Source: Cesiribacter andamanensis AMV16
Lineage (GTDB): Bacteria > Bacteroidota > Bacteroidia > Cytophagales > Cyclobacteriaceae
DNA length: 64,000 nt
Reading direction: 5' to 3'
NCBI RefSeq assembly: GCF_000348925.1
Contig: NZ_AODQ01000008.1
Coordinates: 1-64,000, forward strand
The notes under the pieces were generated by a model. The model ran no database searches, was not told the DNA's origin, and worked only from the letters and a program-made list of their open reading frames with translations. The position numbers were made by a program, and so were the translations under genes. Position 1 is the stretch's first letter, and every line of letters starts with the position of its first letter. Below, one piece after another: positions 55,664 to 63,904 of the stretch.

Positions 55664-56437
55664 TTGAGCCCCTTTAGACTGGAAAAACGCCACCTGCTGT
55701 ATCTGTTTCTTTCGGCCCTGTTTCTGACCAATGCCCTGCTGGCCGAGCTGCTGGGGGTAAAGATCTTTTCGCTGGAAGCCAGCCTGGGCCTGCCCCCGGC
55801 CCAACTGCCGCTGCTGCCTGGCTACATCCTGGATTTTAACCTTACGGCCGGGGTCATGATCTGGCCCGTGGTCTTTATCACCACCGACCTGATCAATGAG
55901 TACTTTGGCAGGGAGGGGGTGCGGCGCATCAGTTTTATTACCGCCGGCCTCATTGTGTATGCCTTTGCCGTCATCTGGGCCGTAACCCGCCTGGAGCCGG
56001 CCGCCTTCTGGCTGGAGCTCAACAGCCGCGATCCCGAGGGGCAGCCTTTTAACATCAACTGGGCCTATACGCTTATTTACCAACAGGGGCTGGGCATTAT
56101 TGTAGGCTCCATTACAGCCTTTTTGCTGGGGCAGCTGCTGGATGCCTGGGTGTTCCAGAAGCTGCGCCGGGCCACCGGGGGGCGCTTTCTGTGGCTGCGG
56201 GCCACGGGCTCTACGGTGGTGTCGCAGCTGGTAGATAGCCTTGTGGTGATCTACATTGCCTTTTATGTGTTTGGCAACTGGCCCCTGCAGCAAATCCTGA
56301 GCGTGGCGCTGCTCAACTACATCTACAAATTTTTTGTGGCCGTGCTGCTTACCCCCCTGCTCTACCCGGCCCACCGGGCCATAGACCGCTACCTTGCAGG
56401 CACTGCACCCGAACAGCAGCCCAGGATCAGGGCCTGA
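55664..56437 (+). CDS. Queuosine precursor transporter (YhhQ/VUT family)
   Basis: This 257-residue membrane protein with about six helices belongs to the YhhQ family that imports 7-cyano/aminomethyl-7-deazaguanine for queuosine tRNA modification. Signs are 'ALFLTNALLAELLGVKIF', 'VVFITTDLINEYFG' (the D-x-x-N-E-Y-F-G signature), 'GSTVVSQLVDSLVVIYIAF' and 'YKFFVAVLLTPLLYP'. The start is a TTG 13 bases after the rnz stop, so the two tRNA-related genes are co-transcribed. Its end overlaps the convergent TrmH-type gene by 11 bases. Confidence 0.9.
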   Translation: MSPFRLEKRHLLYLFLSALFLTNALLAELLGVKIFSLEASLGLPPAQLPLLPGYILDFNLTAGVMIWPVVFITTDLINEYFGREGVRRISFITAGLIVYAFAVIWAVTRLEPAAFWLELNSRDPEGQPFNINWAYTLIYQQGLGIIVGSITAFLLGQLLDAWVFQKLRRATGGRFLWLRATGSTVVSQLVDSLVVIYIAFYVFGNWPLQQILSVALLNYIYKFFVAVLLTPLLYPAHRAIDRYLAGTAPEQQPRIRA

Positions 56438-57182
56438 TGGGCTGGCTGCGCCTGAGGTTATCGCAGATGATAGCGGTGGCAATGGCCACATTCAGCGACT
56501 CGGCCTGCCCGTAGGCCGGGATGGTGAGGCGCCCGCTCAGTTTTGCAGCTACTAGCGGAGAGATGCCATGCGCTTCGCTGCCCATAAGCAGGTAGCCCCC
56601 TTCCGGAAAGGCGAAGCTGTGCACCGGCTCGCCCTGCAGATCGGCCCCATAGACCGGCAGCCGTTGTTGCTCCAGAAAAGGTAAGAGCTCGGTATAGTAG
56701 GCCTGCACCCGGGTAAAGGAGCCCTTGCTGCTGGTGACTACCTTGGGGTTGTAAAAATCAACGGTGCCGGGGGAGCAGATCAGCTTGCGGATGCCGTACC
56801 AGTCGGCTATGCGGATAATGGTGCCCAGGTTGCCGGGGTCGCCCACCTCTTCCAGCAGCAGGGCCCACTCGCCGGGGCCCGCCTGCAGGGGCAGGTTGGG
56901 CTGCATTTCTACTACGGCCAGAGCGGTATGGTTGGTTTGCAGTGTACCCAGGGCATCCAACTCGGTCGGGCTGGCCTCCTGCAGCTGTAGCGGCTTCTGG
57001 CTCAGGATATCCGCATGTTCTTCCAAAAACATTGGAGTAGCCAATAGCGTTTTGACACTATAGCGGGATTGTATAACTTCCAGCACGCTTTTTGCGCCTT
57101 CCACTAAAAACAGATTTTCCGTTTTCCTGTACTTTTTTTGATGCAGGGAGCGAACAAGGCGGCTTAGATTTTTGGATACCAT
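56427..57182 (-). CDS. TrmH/SpoU-family RNA 2'-O-methyltransferase
   Basis: The 251 residues have an N-terminal RNA-binding domain ('LVRSLHQKKYRKTENLFLVEG') and a SpoU domain with the three motifs 'EEVGDPGNLGTIIRIADW', 'LMGSEAHGIS' and 'IPAYGQAESLNVAIA'. It methylates a ribose in rRNA or tRNA; the exact site is not deducible. I start at ATG 57182, which begins 'MVSKNLSRL'. The frame is open for 29 more codons, but those overlap the divergent TamL gene. The start codons of the two divergent genes overlap by two bases (CATG). Confidence 0.9.
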   Translation of the reverse strand: MVSKNLSRLVRSLHQKKYRKTENLFLVEGAKSVLEVIQSRYSVKTLLATPMFLEEHADILSQKPLQLQEASPTELDALGTLQTNHTALAVVEMQPNLPLQAGPGEWALLLEEVGDPGNLGTIIRIADWYGIRKLICSPGTVDFYNPKVVTSSKGSFTRVQAYYTELLPFLEQQRLPVYGADLQGEPVHSFAFPEGGYLLMGSEAHGISPLVAAKLSGRLTIPAYGQAESLNVAIATAIICDNLRRSQPIRP

Positions 57183-59745
57183 GACACGAAAATATTGTTT
57201 CTTGCCGGCTTTTGGCCGTTTGCTGCTCATTTTCTTCTCACTTACCCTTTTACAGGCCTGCCTTGGCATTAAACATCTGGAAGAAAACGAATACCTGCTC
57301 TATCAGCAATCCATCGAGGGAAACAACACCATAGCCGATGATGAGCTGGACGATTTTTACCGGCAGGAGGCCAATGTGCGCACCCCCCTGATCCCCTGGG
57401 CGCCTTATGTTTCCATCTACTACCTGGGAGAGAACTTCTATAATCCCGACAAGCTGCGCCGCAAACGGGAAGAAACCATCCAGAAATTTGACGAACGCAT
57501 AGCCGAAGCTGCTGCCGAAGGCAAAGAGCGCCGCCGGGACCGCCTGCAGGCCAAAAAAGAGTCGAAGCTTGAAAAAATAAACCGCAACCTGGAGGAGGGC
57601 AATATGCTCATGCGCATTGGCGAGCCCGTGACGGTCTATGACAGCACCCTGGCCTCCCAAAGTGCCGACCAGATGCAGCAGTACCTGCACAACAAAGGCT
57701 TTTTTAACGCTGCTACCCGCTACACCTCCGATACCACCGACCGCAAGGTGAATGTTACTTACCACATCACCGAAAACCGGGAGTACCTGGTAGACACCGC
57801 CTGGCTTAAGGTAACCAACCAGCAGATCCGCCAGCTCATGCTGGACCATATAGACCAGAGCTACCTGCTAAAGAAAAAGCGCTACGACCAGGCCGATCTC
57901 TCCTCGGAGCGCAACCGCATCAACGAGCTCATGCGCAATAATGGCTATTACGAGTTCAGCCCCCAGTACATTGAGTTCAACGTAGACTCTACCTACGGCG
58001 ATCACCTGGTCTCCATTGAAACCGAAATTCTGCGGCCGGCCGACAGGGGCTACCACCGGCAGTTTACGGTTGATTCGGTGGTGTTTGTGACGGATGCCAC
58101 TGTGCGGGGCGACCTGGAGGGCCGCCAGAATGAGGTATACAATGGGGTTACCTACCGCTTTTTTGAAGACCGCTACTCCAAAAAGATCCTCAACAACCGG
58201 GTGTTTATCCGGCCCGACAGCCTCTACAGCCGGCAGGAAACCATGGAAACCCAAAAGCAGCTGGCCAACCTGGACAACTTTAAGTTCATCAACATCAATT
58301 ATGATACGGCCGACGGCAAATTTATCAGCTACATCTATACCAACCCCCTGAAGCGCTTTCAGACCAGCAACGAACTGGGCCTTACCTATAGCATTGGGGT
58401 GCCCGGACCGTTCTTTACCAGTACCTGGACCATGCGCAACGTCTTTGGCGGGCTGGAAAACCTGGAGTTTAACGTGCGGGCCGCCCTGGAAGGGGTACCC
58501 TCGCCCACAGACCCCAATACCCCCTTTACCAGCCGGCAGTTTGGCGGCAACCTGTCGCTGATCTTTCCGCAATTTCTGGCACCCCTGAGCGAACGTAGGC
58601 GCAATTACCTGGGCCACTTCAACCCCAAGACCCGCATGCTGCTGGGGGTAAACTTTACCGACAGGGGCGAATTTACCCGGAACAGCTTCAATACCTCCCT
58701 GCTCTACTCCTGGCAGACGGAGAAGCGAAACCGGGGCAATTTTTACAACAACCTATACACCATTGCGCCCATCGACATTAACCTGATCCAGTCCGAGTTT
58801 AGCGGCGACCGGGAAACCAACCGCTTTTACCAGCGCCTGCTGGAGTGGCGGGATCAGGGCAACCCCTACATTTATTCCTTTACCTCCTCTTTTGTAAGCT
58901 CCATTTATGGCTTTGCGGTGCTGAATAAGAACAACTACGGCACCTACCTGGAGCGTTCCCGCTACATACGCCCTTATATCGAAAGCGGGGGCACTACCCA
59001 AAACCTGTTCGACTTTGGCTTTATACGGGATGGGGGTCTGCTGGGGGGCGATAGTCTGGCTACTTTCCGCTTTCTTAAGTTCAGCAACGATTATCGCCAG
59101 TTTATCCCCCTGAAGGGAAAAAATGCCATTGCCTGGCGCATCAATGCCGGTGTGGCGATCCCCTACGGTAGCGGAGGGCAGGATGAAGCCGGCAACCCCA
59201 TACAAGCCACCCTACCCTATGAGAAATTCTTCTTTGCGGGCGGTAGCAACAGCATCCGGGCCTTCCGACCCCGCCGCCTGGGACCAGGCGTGTATACCCC
59301 CGATCCGGAATATCAGGTAGATGGAAATTCGTACACCAACCTGATCGAGCAGCCGGGCGAGGTGATCCTGGAGGCCAGCATCGAACACCGGCACAATATT
59401 TTTGGCTTTCTGAACGGGGCGCTCTTCCTGGATGCGGGCAACGTCTGGCGCCTGCGGGAAGCCGCCGCACAGCCCGGCAGCCGCTTTGAGGCCAGCCAGT
59501 TCTACCGCCAGATAGCCCTGGGTTCCGGCTATGGGGTCCGGCTCGACTTTTCATTCCTGATCATCCGCTTTGACCTTGGCTTTAAGCTCTATAATCCGCA
59601 GGCGGTTACCCCTCTGGGTGGGGGCGAGTTTGATTACAGCACAGGCTGGATCTTCAACAAGCAGTATGGCGCCGGTGCCGAAGAGCTTTCCTTCTGGGAC
59701 AAAGACCCCATTATCCTCAACATTGGCATTGGCTACCCCTTCTAA
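57181..59745 (+). CDS. tamL: TamL: BamA/TamA-family outer-membrane lipoprotein
   Basis: TamL is the Bacteroidota TamA homologue, an outer-membrane beta-barrel that with TamB helps protein or lipid export to the outer membrane. The 854 residues start with a lipoprotein signal ('LLIFFSLTLLQAC', Cys about 27) followed by 'LGIKHLEENEYLLYQQ'. POTRA-like repeats follow (about 160-380: 'FFNAATRYTSDT', 'NNGYYEFSPQYI'). The barrel occupies the last 450 residues, with 'FFAGGSNSIRAFRPRRLGPG' and 'EASIEHRHNIFGFLNGALFLDAGNVW', hallmarks of the Omp85 barrel, and a C-terminal 'IGYPF'. A TTG nine bases upstream is an alternative start. TamB is not adjacent here. The TrmH gene is divergent. Confidence 0.9.
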   Translation: MTRKYCFLPAFGRLLLIFFSLTLLQACLGIKHLEENEYLLYQQSIEGNNTIADDELDDFYRQEANVRTPLIPWAPYVSIYYLGENFYNPDKLRRKREETIQKFDERIAEAAAEGKERRRDRLQAKKESKLEKINRNLEEGNMLMRIGEPVTVYDSTLASQSADQMQQYLHNKGFFNAATRYTSDTTDRKVNVTYHITENREYLVDTAWLKVTNQQIRQLMLDHIDQSYLLKKKRYDQADLSSERNRINELMRNNGYYEFSPQYIEFNVDSTYGDHLVSIETEILRPADRGYHRQFTVDSVVFVTDATVRGDLEGRQNEVYNGVTYRFFEDRYSKKILNNRVFIRPDSLYSRQETMETQKQLANLDNFKFININYDTADGKFISYIYTNPLKRFQTSNELGLTYSIGVPGPFFTSTWTMRNVFGGLENLEFNVRAALEGVPSPTDPNTPFTSRQFGGNLSLIFPQFLAPLSERRRNYLGHFNPKTRMLLGVNFTDRGEFTRNSFNTSLLYSWQTEKRNRGNFYNNLYTIAPIDINLIQSEFSGDRETNRFYQRLLEWRDQGNPYIYSFTSSFVSSIYGFAVLNKNNYGTYLERSRYIRPYIESGGTTQNLFDFGFIRDGGLLGGDSLATFRFLKFSNDYRQFIPLKGKNAIAWRINAGVAIPYGSGGQDEAGNPIQATLPYEKFFFAGGSNSIRAFRPRRLGPGVYTPDPEYQVDGNSYTNLIEQPGEVILEASIEHRHNIFGFLNGALFLDAGNVWRLREAAAQPGSRFEASQFYRQIALGSGYGVRLDFSFLIIRFDLGFKLYNPQAVTPLGGGEFDYSTGWIFNKQYGAGAEELSFWDKDPIILNIGIGYPF

Positions 59746-59939
59746 AGAGCCTGACGGCTGCGATTGGCGGAAAGGGGGCTCTCTAACCAGCTAAGCCCTA
59801 TTGGATTTGCTAAAAGGAGCGGGCTCAGCCTGTAGGGATCTATCTCCTGCAGCAGCATTGCTCTATGCTGATTTCTCCGCCAAAGCTGCATGAAAACGGG
59901 GGGAGTTTTGTATTTTTGGTCCCTTCAATCTGTTTGATC
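59746..59939. other. Short intergenic region before mscS
   Basis: This 194-bp region contains no gene or RNA that I can recognise. It holds the -7 box of the next gene (59911-59918). The open frame from 59865 passes through it but has no family resemblance. Confidence 0.5.
59911..59918 (+). promoter_or_regulatory. -7 promoter box of mscS
   Basis: TATTTTTG fits TAnnTTTG and lies 22 bases before the ATG at 59940, inside the longer open frame. This argues for the inner start. Confidence 0.5.
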
Positions 59940-60779
59940 ATGCAAGACATCAACATTACGGCAGTCGTTACCAACCTTACCGAACTGGCCACCCTCTACA
60001 TTCCCAAACTGCTGCTTGCGCTCTTTACGCTCATCGTAGGCCTCTGGCTGGTTAGCAAGCTAACCATGCTGCTGCGGCGCGCGCTTACCAACCGCAAGGT
60101 AGATCCTTCCCTGGCCCCTTTCCTGAGCAGCATCATTAAAATAGTGCTGGTGGTAATGCTGATCATCAGCGTTGCGGGAATGGTGGGCATAGAAACCACC
60201 TCCTTTATTGCCGTATTGGGTGCAGCCGGTCTGGCCATAGGCCTGGCCCTGCAGGGTAGTCTCTCCAACTTTGCCGGTGGGGTGCTTATCCTCTTTCTGA
60301 AGCCCTTTCGGGTAGGCGAGGTCATTGAAGCGCAGGGGCTTATCGGCACCGTTACCGAGATCCAGATCTTTCATACCTACATGCTTACCTTTGATAAAAA
60401 GGTGATCATCATCCCCAATGGTCCGCTGGCCAATAATAATATCGTAAACTATTCCCGGGAAAAATCCAGGATGGTGGAGTGGGTATTTGGCATCAGCTAC
60501 AGCGACAGCATTGACCAGGCTCGCAGCATTATCCGTGAGGTGATCTTTAGCGATCCGCGGGTGCTCAATGTTGAAAACCCCTACATCAATGTACTAGCCC
60601 TGGCCGACAGCTCGGTTAACATACGGGTTCGGGCAGAGGTGCTGCAGGAGAATTACTGGCAGATGTTCTTTGACATGAACGAACGGGTGAAAAAGGCCTT
60701 TGACGCGCAGGGCATTACCATTCCCTTTCCGCAGCGCACCCTGCACATCCAGCAGGCACCCAGCCAGCAGCTTTCCTAA
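59940..60779 (+). CDS. mscS: Small-conductance mechanosensitive channel
   Basis: The 279 residues match the MscS family: two N-terminal helices, then the pore helix 'GAAGLAIGLALQGSLSNFAGGVLILFLKPFRVGEVI' near 95-130 (rich in Ala and Gly for gating). A beta domain ('GTVTEIQIFHTYM', 'IIPNGPLANNNIVNYS') and a C-terminal alpha/beta cage follow. It opens on osmotic downshock to release solutes. The open frame starts 25 codons upstream at 59865, but the family begins at the inner Met, with a -7 box just before it. A terminator follows. Confidence 0.95.
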   Translation: MQDINITAVVTNLTELATLYIPKLLLALFTLIVGLWLVSKLTMLLRRALTNRKVDPSLAPFLSSIIKIVLVVMLIISVAGMVGIETTSFIAVLGAAGLAIGLALQGSLSNFAGGVLILFLKPFRVGEVIEAQGLIGTVTEIQIFHTYMLTFDKKVIIIPNGPLANNNIVNYSREKSRMVEWVFGISYSDSIDQARSIIREVIFSDPRVLNVENPYINVLALADSSVNIRVRAEVLQENYWQMFFDMNERVKKAFDAQGITIPFPQRTLHIQQAPSQQLS

Positions 60780-60796
60780 ACCAGTCCTTTCACTGC

Positions 60797-60837
60797 AAAA
60801 GCCCCCTGTCTGCATACACAGACAAGGGGCTTTTTTT
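60797..60837 (+). terminator. Terminator after mscS
   Basis: AAAAGCCCCCTGTCTG (60797-60812) pairs with CAGACAAGGGGCTTTT (60819-60834) with one mismatch and runs into T7. It starts 18 bases after the mscS stop. Confidence 0.88.
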
Positions 60838-60900
60838 ATGCTGCTTCTGCCAGGCCAAGGCCCCTGCAGCTCCTCTGCCGGTTGCCGGCAGCGCATTGCA

Positions 60901-61443
60901 TTAATGCAGGGTGGTGGTCAGGTCAAAATCGGCTCTAAAGCGCAGGGCGCCATCCCGTTTCAGGATGTAGCTGAGCGTTTTGCCATCCTGGCTTAGCTGC
61001 AGGCTCCATTCGTTGGTAGCAGCAGCCGGAATAAGGGCGGCCGTATGGGCATCGGCCGGGAAGTACTGCACCCAGGGGGTACCTGCTGCATTGGCCATGC
61101 CGCCGTACATCGTAATCTCATCGGGGGTGCCGTCTTCGTGCCGGTGGTCGTGCTTCAGCTGCAGGCCCTCGGGCAGCTGGGTAAGCACCCAGGTACGGGA
61201 GCGGTCGGCCCCTACATGAAAGGGGATGCGAATCTCCCGGGCCTTGCAGCTGGTAACATGGATGCTGAGCGCCTGGCCGCTAAAGGGGTCTGCCCCTCCT
61301 TCGGGAAATACTACCCTGCCGCCATAGCTATTGCCGCACAGGGTTCGCATCTTTTCCAGAAAAGGCGATTGAGCCGCCAGTTGCTGGCCGGCCAGCACAA
61401 ACACAATCAGTATAGCAAAGCGATAAAGGGCTGGAGAACGCAT
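60901..61443 (-). CDS. Secreted protein of unknown function (180 residues)
   Basis: The protein begins with a signal peptide ('LYRFAILIVFVLAGQQLAAQ', cleavage after AAQ). The mature part of about 155 residues has 'CGNSYGGRVVFP', 'HVTSCKAREIRIPFHVG' and 'DHRHEDGTPDEITMYGG', with two Cys that could form a disulfide and a His/Asp-rich central motif. I cannot name a family with certainty. The frame has an earlier Met ten codons upstream. It lies alone on the minus strand, 63 bases past the mscS terminator's T-run, with about 130 bases to the MaoC gene upstream. Confidence 0.75.
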   Translation of the reverse strand: MRSPALYRFAILIVFVLAGQQLAAQSPFLEKMRTLCGNSYGGRVVFPEGGADPFSGQALSIHVTSCKAREIRIPFHVGADRSRTWVLTQLPEGLQLKHDHRHEDGTPDEITMYGGMANAAGTPWVQYFPADAHTAALIPAAATNEWSLQLSQDGKTLSYILKRDGALRFRADFDLTTTLH

Positions 61444-61576
61444 ATAGGTACCTGGTATTGGATTAGAAAGCAAGGGGCTGCACCGGCTGGCCTAACGCCT
61501 GCCTGCCCCCTTGCACAGGGCTTGCGGCCCCTGCAGGAGAAGCAAAACAGCAAGCCCTGCGGCGGCGGTGGTTGCC

Positions 61577-62044
61577 CTACTCGTTGAAATGGTAGAGAAA
61601 GGTGATCACCCCGGTATAGGCAGGCTTCTTCTCCCCTTCTACCTCCATGCTTACCTCCAGCTGAGCTTTGGCAATGCCGCGCAGGTTTTTTACCGATAGC
61701 ACTTTTACCCGCAGGCGCACCCGGCTGTTTACCGGCACGGCTTGTCCAAAACGCAGGCTCTCGATCTCGTAATTGACCTGCATCTTGATGTTTTCTACCG
61801 ATACCACCTGTGCCCAGAAATGAGGCAGCAGCGCCACGGTAAGATACCCATGGGCAATGGTATTGCCAAAGGGCGATTCGGCTTTGGCCCGTTCGCTATC
61901 CAGGTGAATCCACTGATGGTCCAGGGTGGCATCGGCAAAAAGGTTGATCTGCTCCTGGGTAATGGTGTGCCAGTCAGACACGCCCAGCTCGGTACCTTCA
62001 TACTGCTGAAATTCAGCAAAGCTGCGAATAACGGGTTTGCTCAT
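61577..62044 (-). CDS. MaoC-family (hot-dog) dehydratase
   Basis: The 155 residues form a single hot-dog hydratase: 'QINLFADATLDHQWIHLD' holds the D and H of the active site, and 'SPFGNTIAHGYLTVALLP' is the second signature. The family hydrates trans-2-enoyl-CoA ((R)-specific) or dehydrates related thioesters. In this single-domain form it may serve fatty-acid or PHA metabolism. No polyhydroxyalkanoate gene is nearby. Its leader contains a hairpin with a T-run (62085-62109) upstream of the start. Confidence 0.9.
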   Translation of the reverse strand: MSKPVIRSFAEFQQYEGTELGVSDWHTITQEQINLFADATLDHQWIHLDSERAKAESPFGNTIAHGYLTVALLPHFWAQVVSVENIKMQVNYEIESLRFGQAVPVNSRVRLRVKVLSVKNLRGIAKAQLEVSMEVEGEKKPAYTGVITFLYHFNE

Positions 62045-62077
62045 AGATGTTCGATCCTAAGGATATAAAAAGATAAC

Positions 62078-62109
62078 AAAAAAAGCCCCCAAGGTTTCTG
62101 CTTTGGGGC
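62078..62109 (-). terminator. Hairpin with T-run ahead of maoC (terminator or attenuator-like)
   Basis: Read on the minus strand, GCCCCAAAG pairs with CTTGGGGGC around a short loop (one mismatch) and is followed by T7, 34 bases before the maoC start codon. On the plus strand there is no T-run. No minus-strand gene lies upstream within the window before it, so a role as leader attenuator or as an end for antisense transcription from the marC region is possible. Confidence 0.45.
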
Positions 62110-62238
62110 AGGGCTGTCTGCAAAGGTAAAGCCTTTTGTATGTTTACCAAGAACTATGGCCGTACGGATAAAGGGGGCAGCCGGTCGTACTGCGGCTTTT
62201 TTCGCCAACAATGCGGCCATGGGGCTGTTTGGACTTAT

Positions 62239-62847
62239 ATGGATATGTCTGCTGCAATACTGGCCTTTTTGGTCATGCTGAACCCCTTTGCCCTGTTTCT
62301 CTACCTGAAACCACTCATGCGGGACCTCTCCGACCGGGAATTTTTCTCGGTATTTCTGAGGGCCAGCCTTATTTCTTTTTGCATTTACCTGGTCTTTGTG
62401 CTGTTTGGCAACTTCATTTTTGCCCGGGTATTCCGCATCTCCTTTGAGTCGTTTCGCATCTTTGGGGGTATCATCCTGTTTTCGCTGGCCTATATGTTCA
62501 TCGTGCGGGGGCGCAAAGCCTTTATCCAGACCAAAGGCGACCTGCACGACATGGCTTCCGAAATTGCCCTGCCCTTTATGGTGGGAGCCGGCACCATATC
62601 CCTCTCCATCCTGCTGGGTGAGCAGCTGCCCATGCCCTATGGGGTGCTGGCACTTACCCTGATCATGATCATTAATTTTATAATTGTGCTGGGGCTCAAG
62701 GAAATGCGCAGCCGCATAAAGGTGCACAAATTCCGGGTGGCCTTTGATAAGAATATGGAGATCCTGCTGCGCATCAACGGCTTTTTTGTAGGCGCCATCG
62801 GCATTGACATGATCGCCAACGGCATCCGCAACATGTTTCTGCTTTGA
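62239..62847 (+). CDS. MarC-family integral membrane protein
   Basis: The 202 residues contain six hydrophobic helices. 'LVMLNPFALFLYLKPLM' near the start and 'ALPFMVGAGTISLSILLG' in the middle match the MarC/UPF0056 family, which has unknown transport function despite its name. I start at the Met of 'MDMSAAILAF': the frame is open for 33 more codons, which are Arg/Gly-rich and unlike the family. It is convergent with the propeller lipoprotein gene (28 bases apart). Confidence 0.87.
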   Translation: MDMSAAILAFLVMLNPFALFLYLKPLMRDLSDREFFSVFLRASLISFCIYLVFVLFGNFIFARVFRISFESFRIFGGIILFSLAYMFIVRGRKAFIQTKGDLHDMASEIALPFMVGAGTISLSILLGEQLPMPYGVLALTLIMIINFIIVLGLKEMRSRIKVHKFRVAFDKNMEILLRINGFFVGAIGIDMIANGIRNMFLL

Positions 62848-62875
62848 TGCTGCCCGCTCGATGGGGGCATACAGC

Positions 62876-63748
62876 TTACGGATTGCGCCGGTAAAAGTGC
62901 AGGTTTACCACCGTGCCAAAGCCTTTTTCGCTAAGGGTAAAAAAGCCATCCCGGGCATTTGAGAAAGCCACCGCCTCGCCCTGGGGCTCCAGGCGGTAGG
63001 GCAACAGCCGTGCTTCCTGCCGGAGAGCATCCGCAATGGACTGGCCTTTGCTGCGGCTGTAGTGGTGCACATTGGGGTATGTTTTTAAAAGTATCTCGCT
63101 GCCATCGGGCGAGAGGGCCGCCCCTACTACGCCGCTAAAGGGCAGCTCACCCACCTTACGGGCAGTATTCAGCTCACTATAGCTGTAGGGGGCCGCCAGT
63201 TTGAAGATCAGGGAAGGGGTATCCCGCTTGGTAATGATAAAAATGTCCTTGCTCTGGGGATCGATCAGAAAAGCTTCGGCATCGTGCGGGCCATCTTCGT
63301 ACACAAAGCGGATGGTACGGATATCGCGGACCGTATCGGTGCTGGCGCCAGGCTCGGCAAACTGGTAGAACGCATAGCTCTCATAGCGCAACAGGTTATC
63401 ACCGGTTTCGGCAATGAACAGATCGGAGCCCAGGCGGCTCATTTCTTCCCAGTCCCTGTTTACAATCCCCTTCAGCTGCACGGTTTTCTGCACCTTGCCA
63501 TCATGCCCCAGCAGGTACAGCTGCGGCTGGTTTCCGCTATCCTCATGTACCCATAGGTGCTTGCTCACTGTTTTGCTATCGACCAGGCCGGAAGCTTCCC
63601 GGATCATGGGCACTACCACATGCGCTGCCGGTATGGAGTCATACAGCAGATAGGCTTTGTCGTCGGCAGGCACTACCTCTTCCTGAGAGCAGCTAATGCA
63701 GCCAAAAACCACCAATAAAAGTGAAAGAAAATCTACTACCATGCGCAT
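62876..63748 (-). CDS. Beta-propeller-like lipoprotein, paralogue of 36727-37551
   Basis: The 290 residues start with a lipoprotein signal ('VVFGCISC', Cys 20) and then have repeats of the kind 'NRDWEEMSRLGSDLFIAETGDNLLR', 'GPHDAEAFLIDPQSKDIFIITKRD' and 'VVGAALSPDGSEILLKTY'. The DWE...LFIAETGDN and DAEAF motifs are shared with the protein at 36727-37551. The pattern is consistent with a surface-anchored propeller. Its role is unknown. A second Met two codons in is an alternative start. The upstream 156 bp are AT-rich and hold its promoter, which I cannot place exactly. Confidence 0.75.
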   Translation of the reverse strand: MRMVVDFLSLLLVVFGCISCSQEEVVPADDKAYLLYDSIPAAHVVVPMIREASGLVDSKTVSKHLWVHEDSGNQPQLYLLGHDGKVQKTVQLKGIVNRDWEEMSRLGSDLFIAETGDNLLRYESYAFYQFAEPGASTDTVRDIRTIRFVYEDGPHDAEAFLIDPQSKDIFIITKRDTPSLIFKLAAPYSYSELNTARKVGELPFSGVVGAALSPDGSEILLKTYPNVHHYSRSKGQSIADALRQEARLLPYRLEPQGEAVAFSNARDGFFTLSEKGFGTVVNLHFYRRNP

Positions 63749-63904
63749 TACTCATTAACCCCGCAAGCGGCCTTCTGTTTCGGTCAGGGGCGTACTCAAA
63801 TACAAAAAACAAATCTACGAATAGTTCTACTACAAACAAGCCTAAACTTGGAGAACTCCCGGATCATTTTAGCGCACTCGCAGGGGTGGGTGAAATGCCC
63901 GCAG

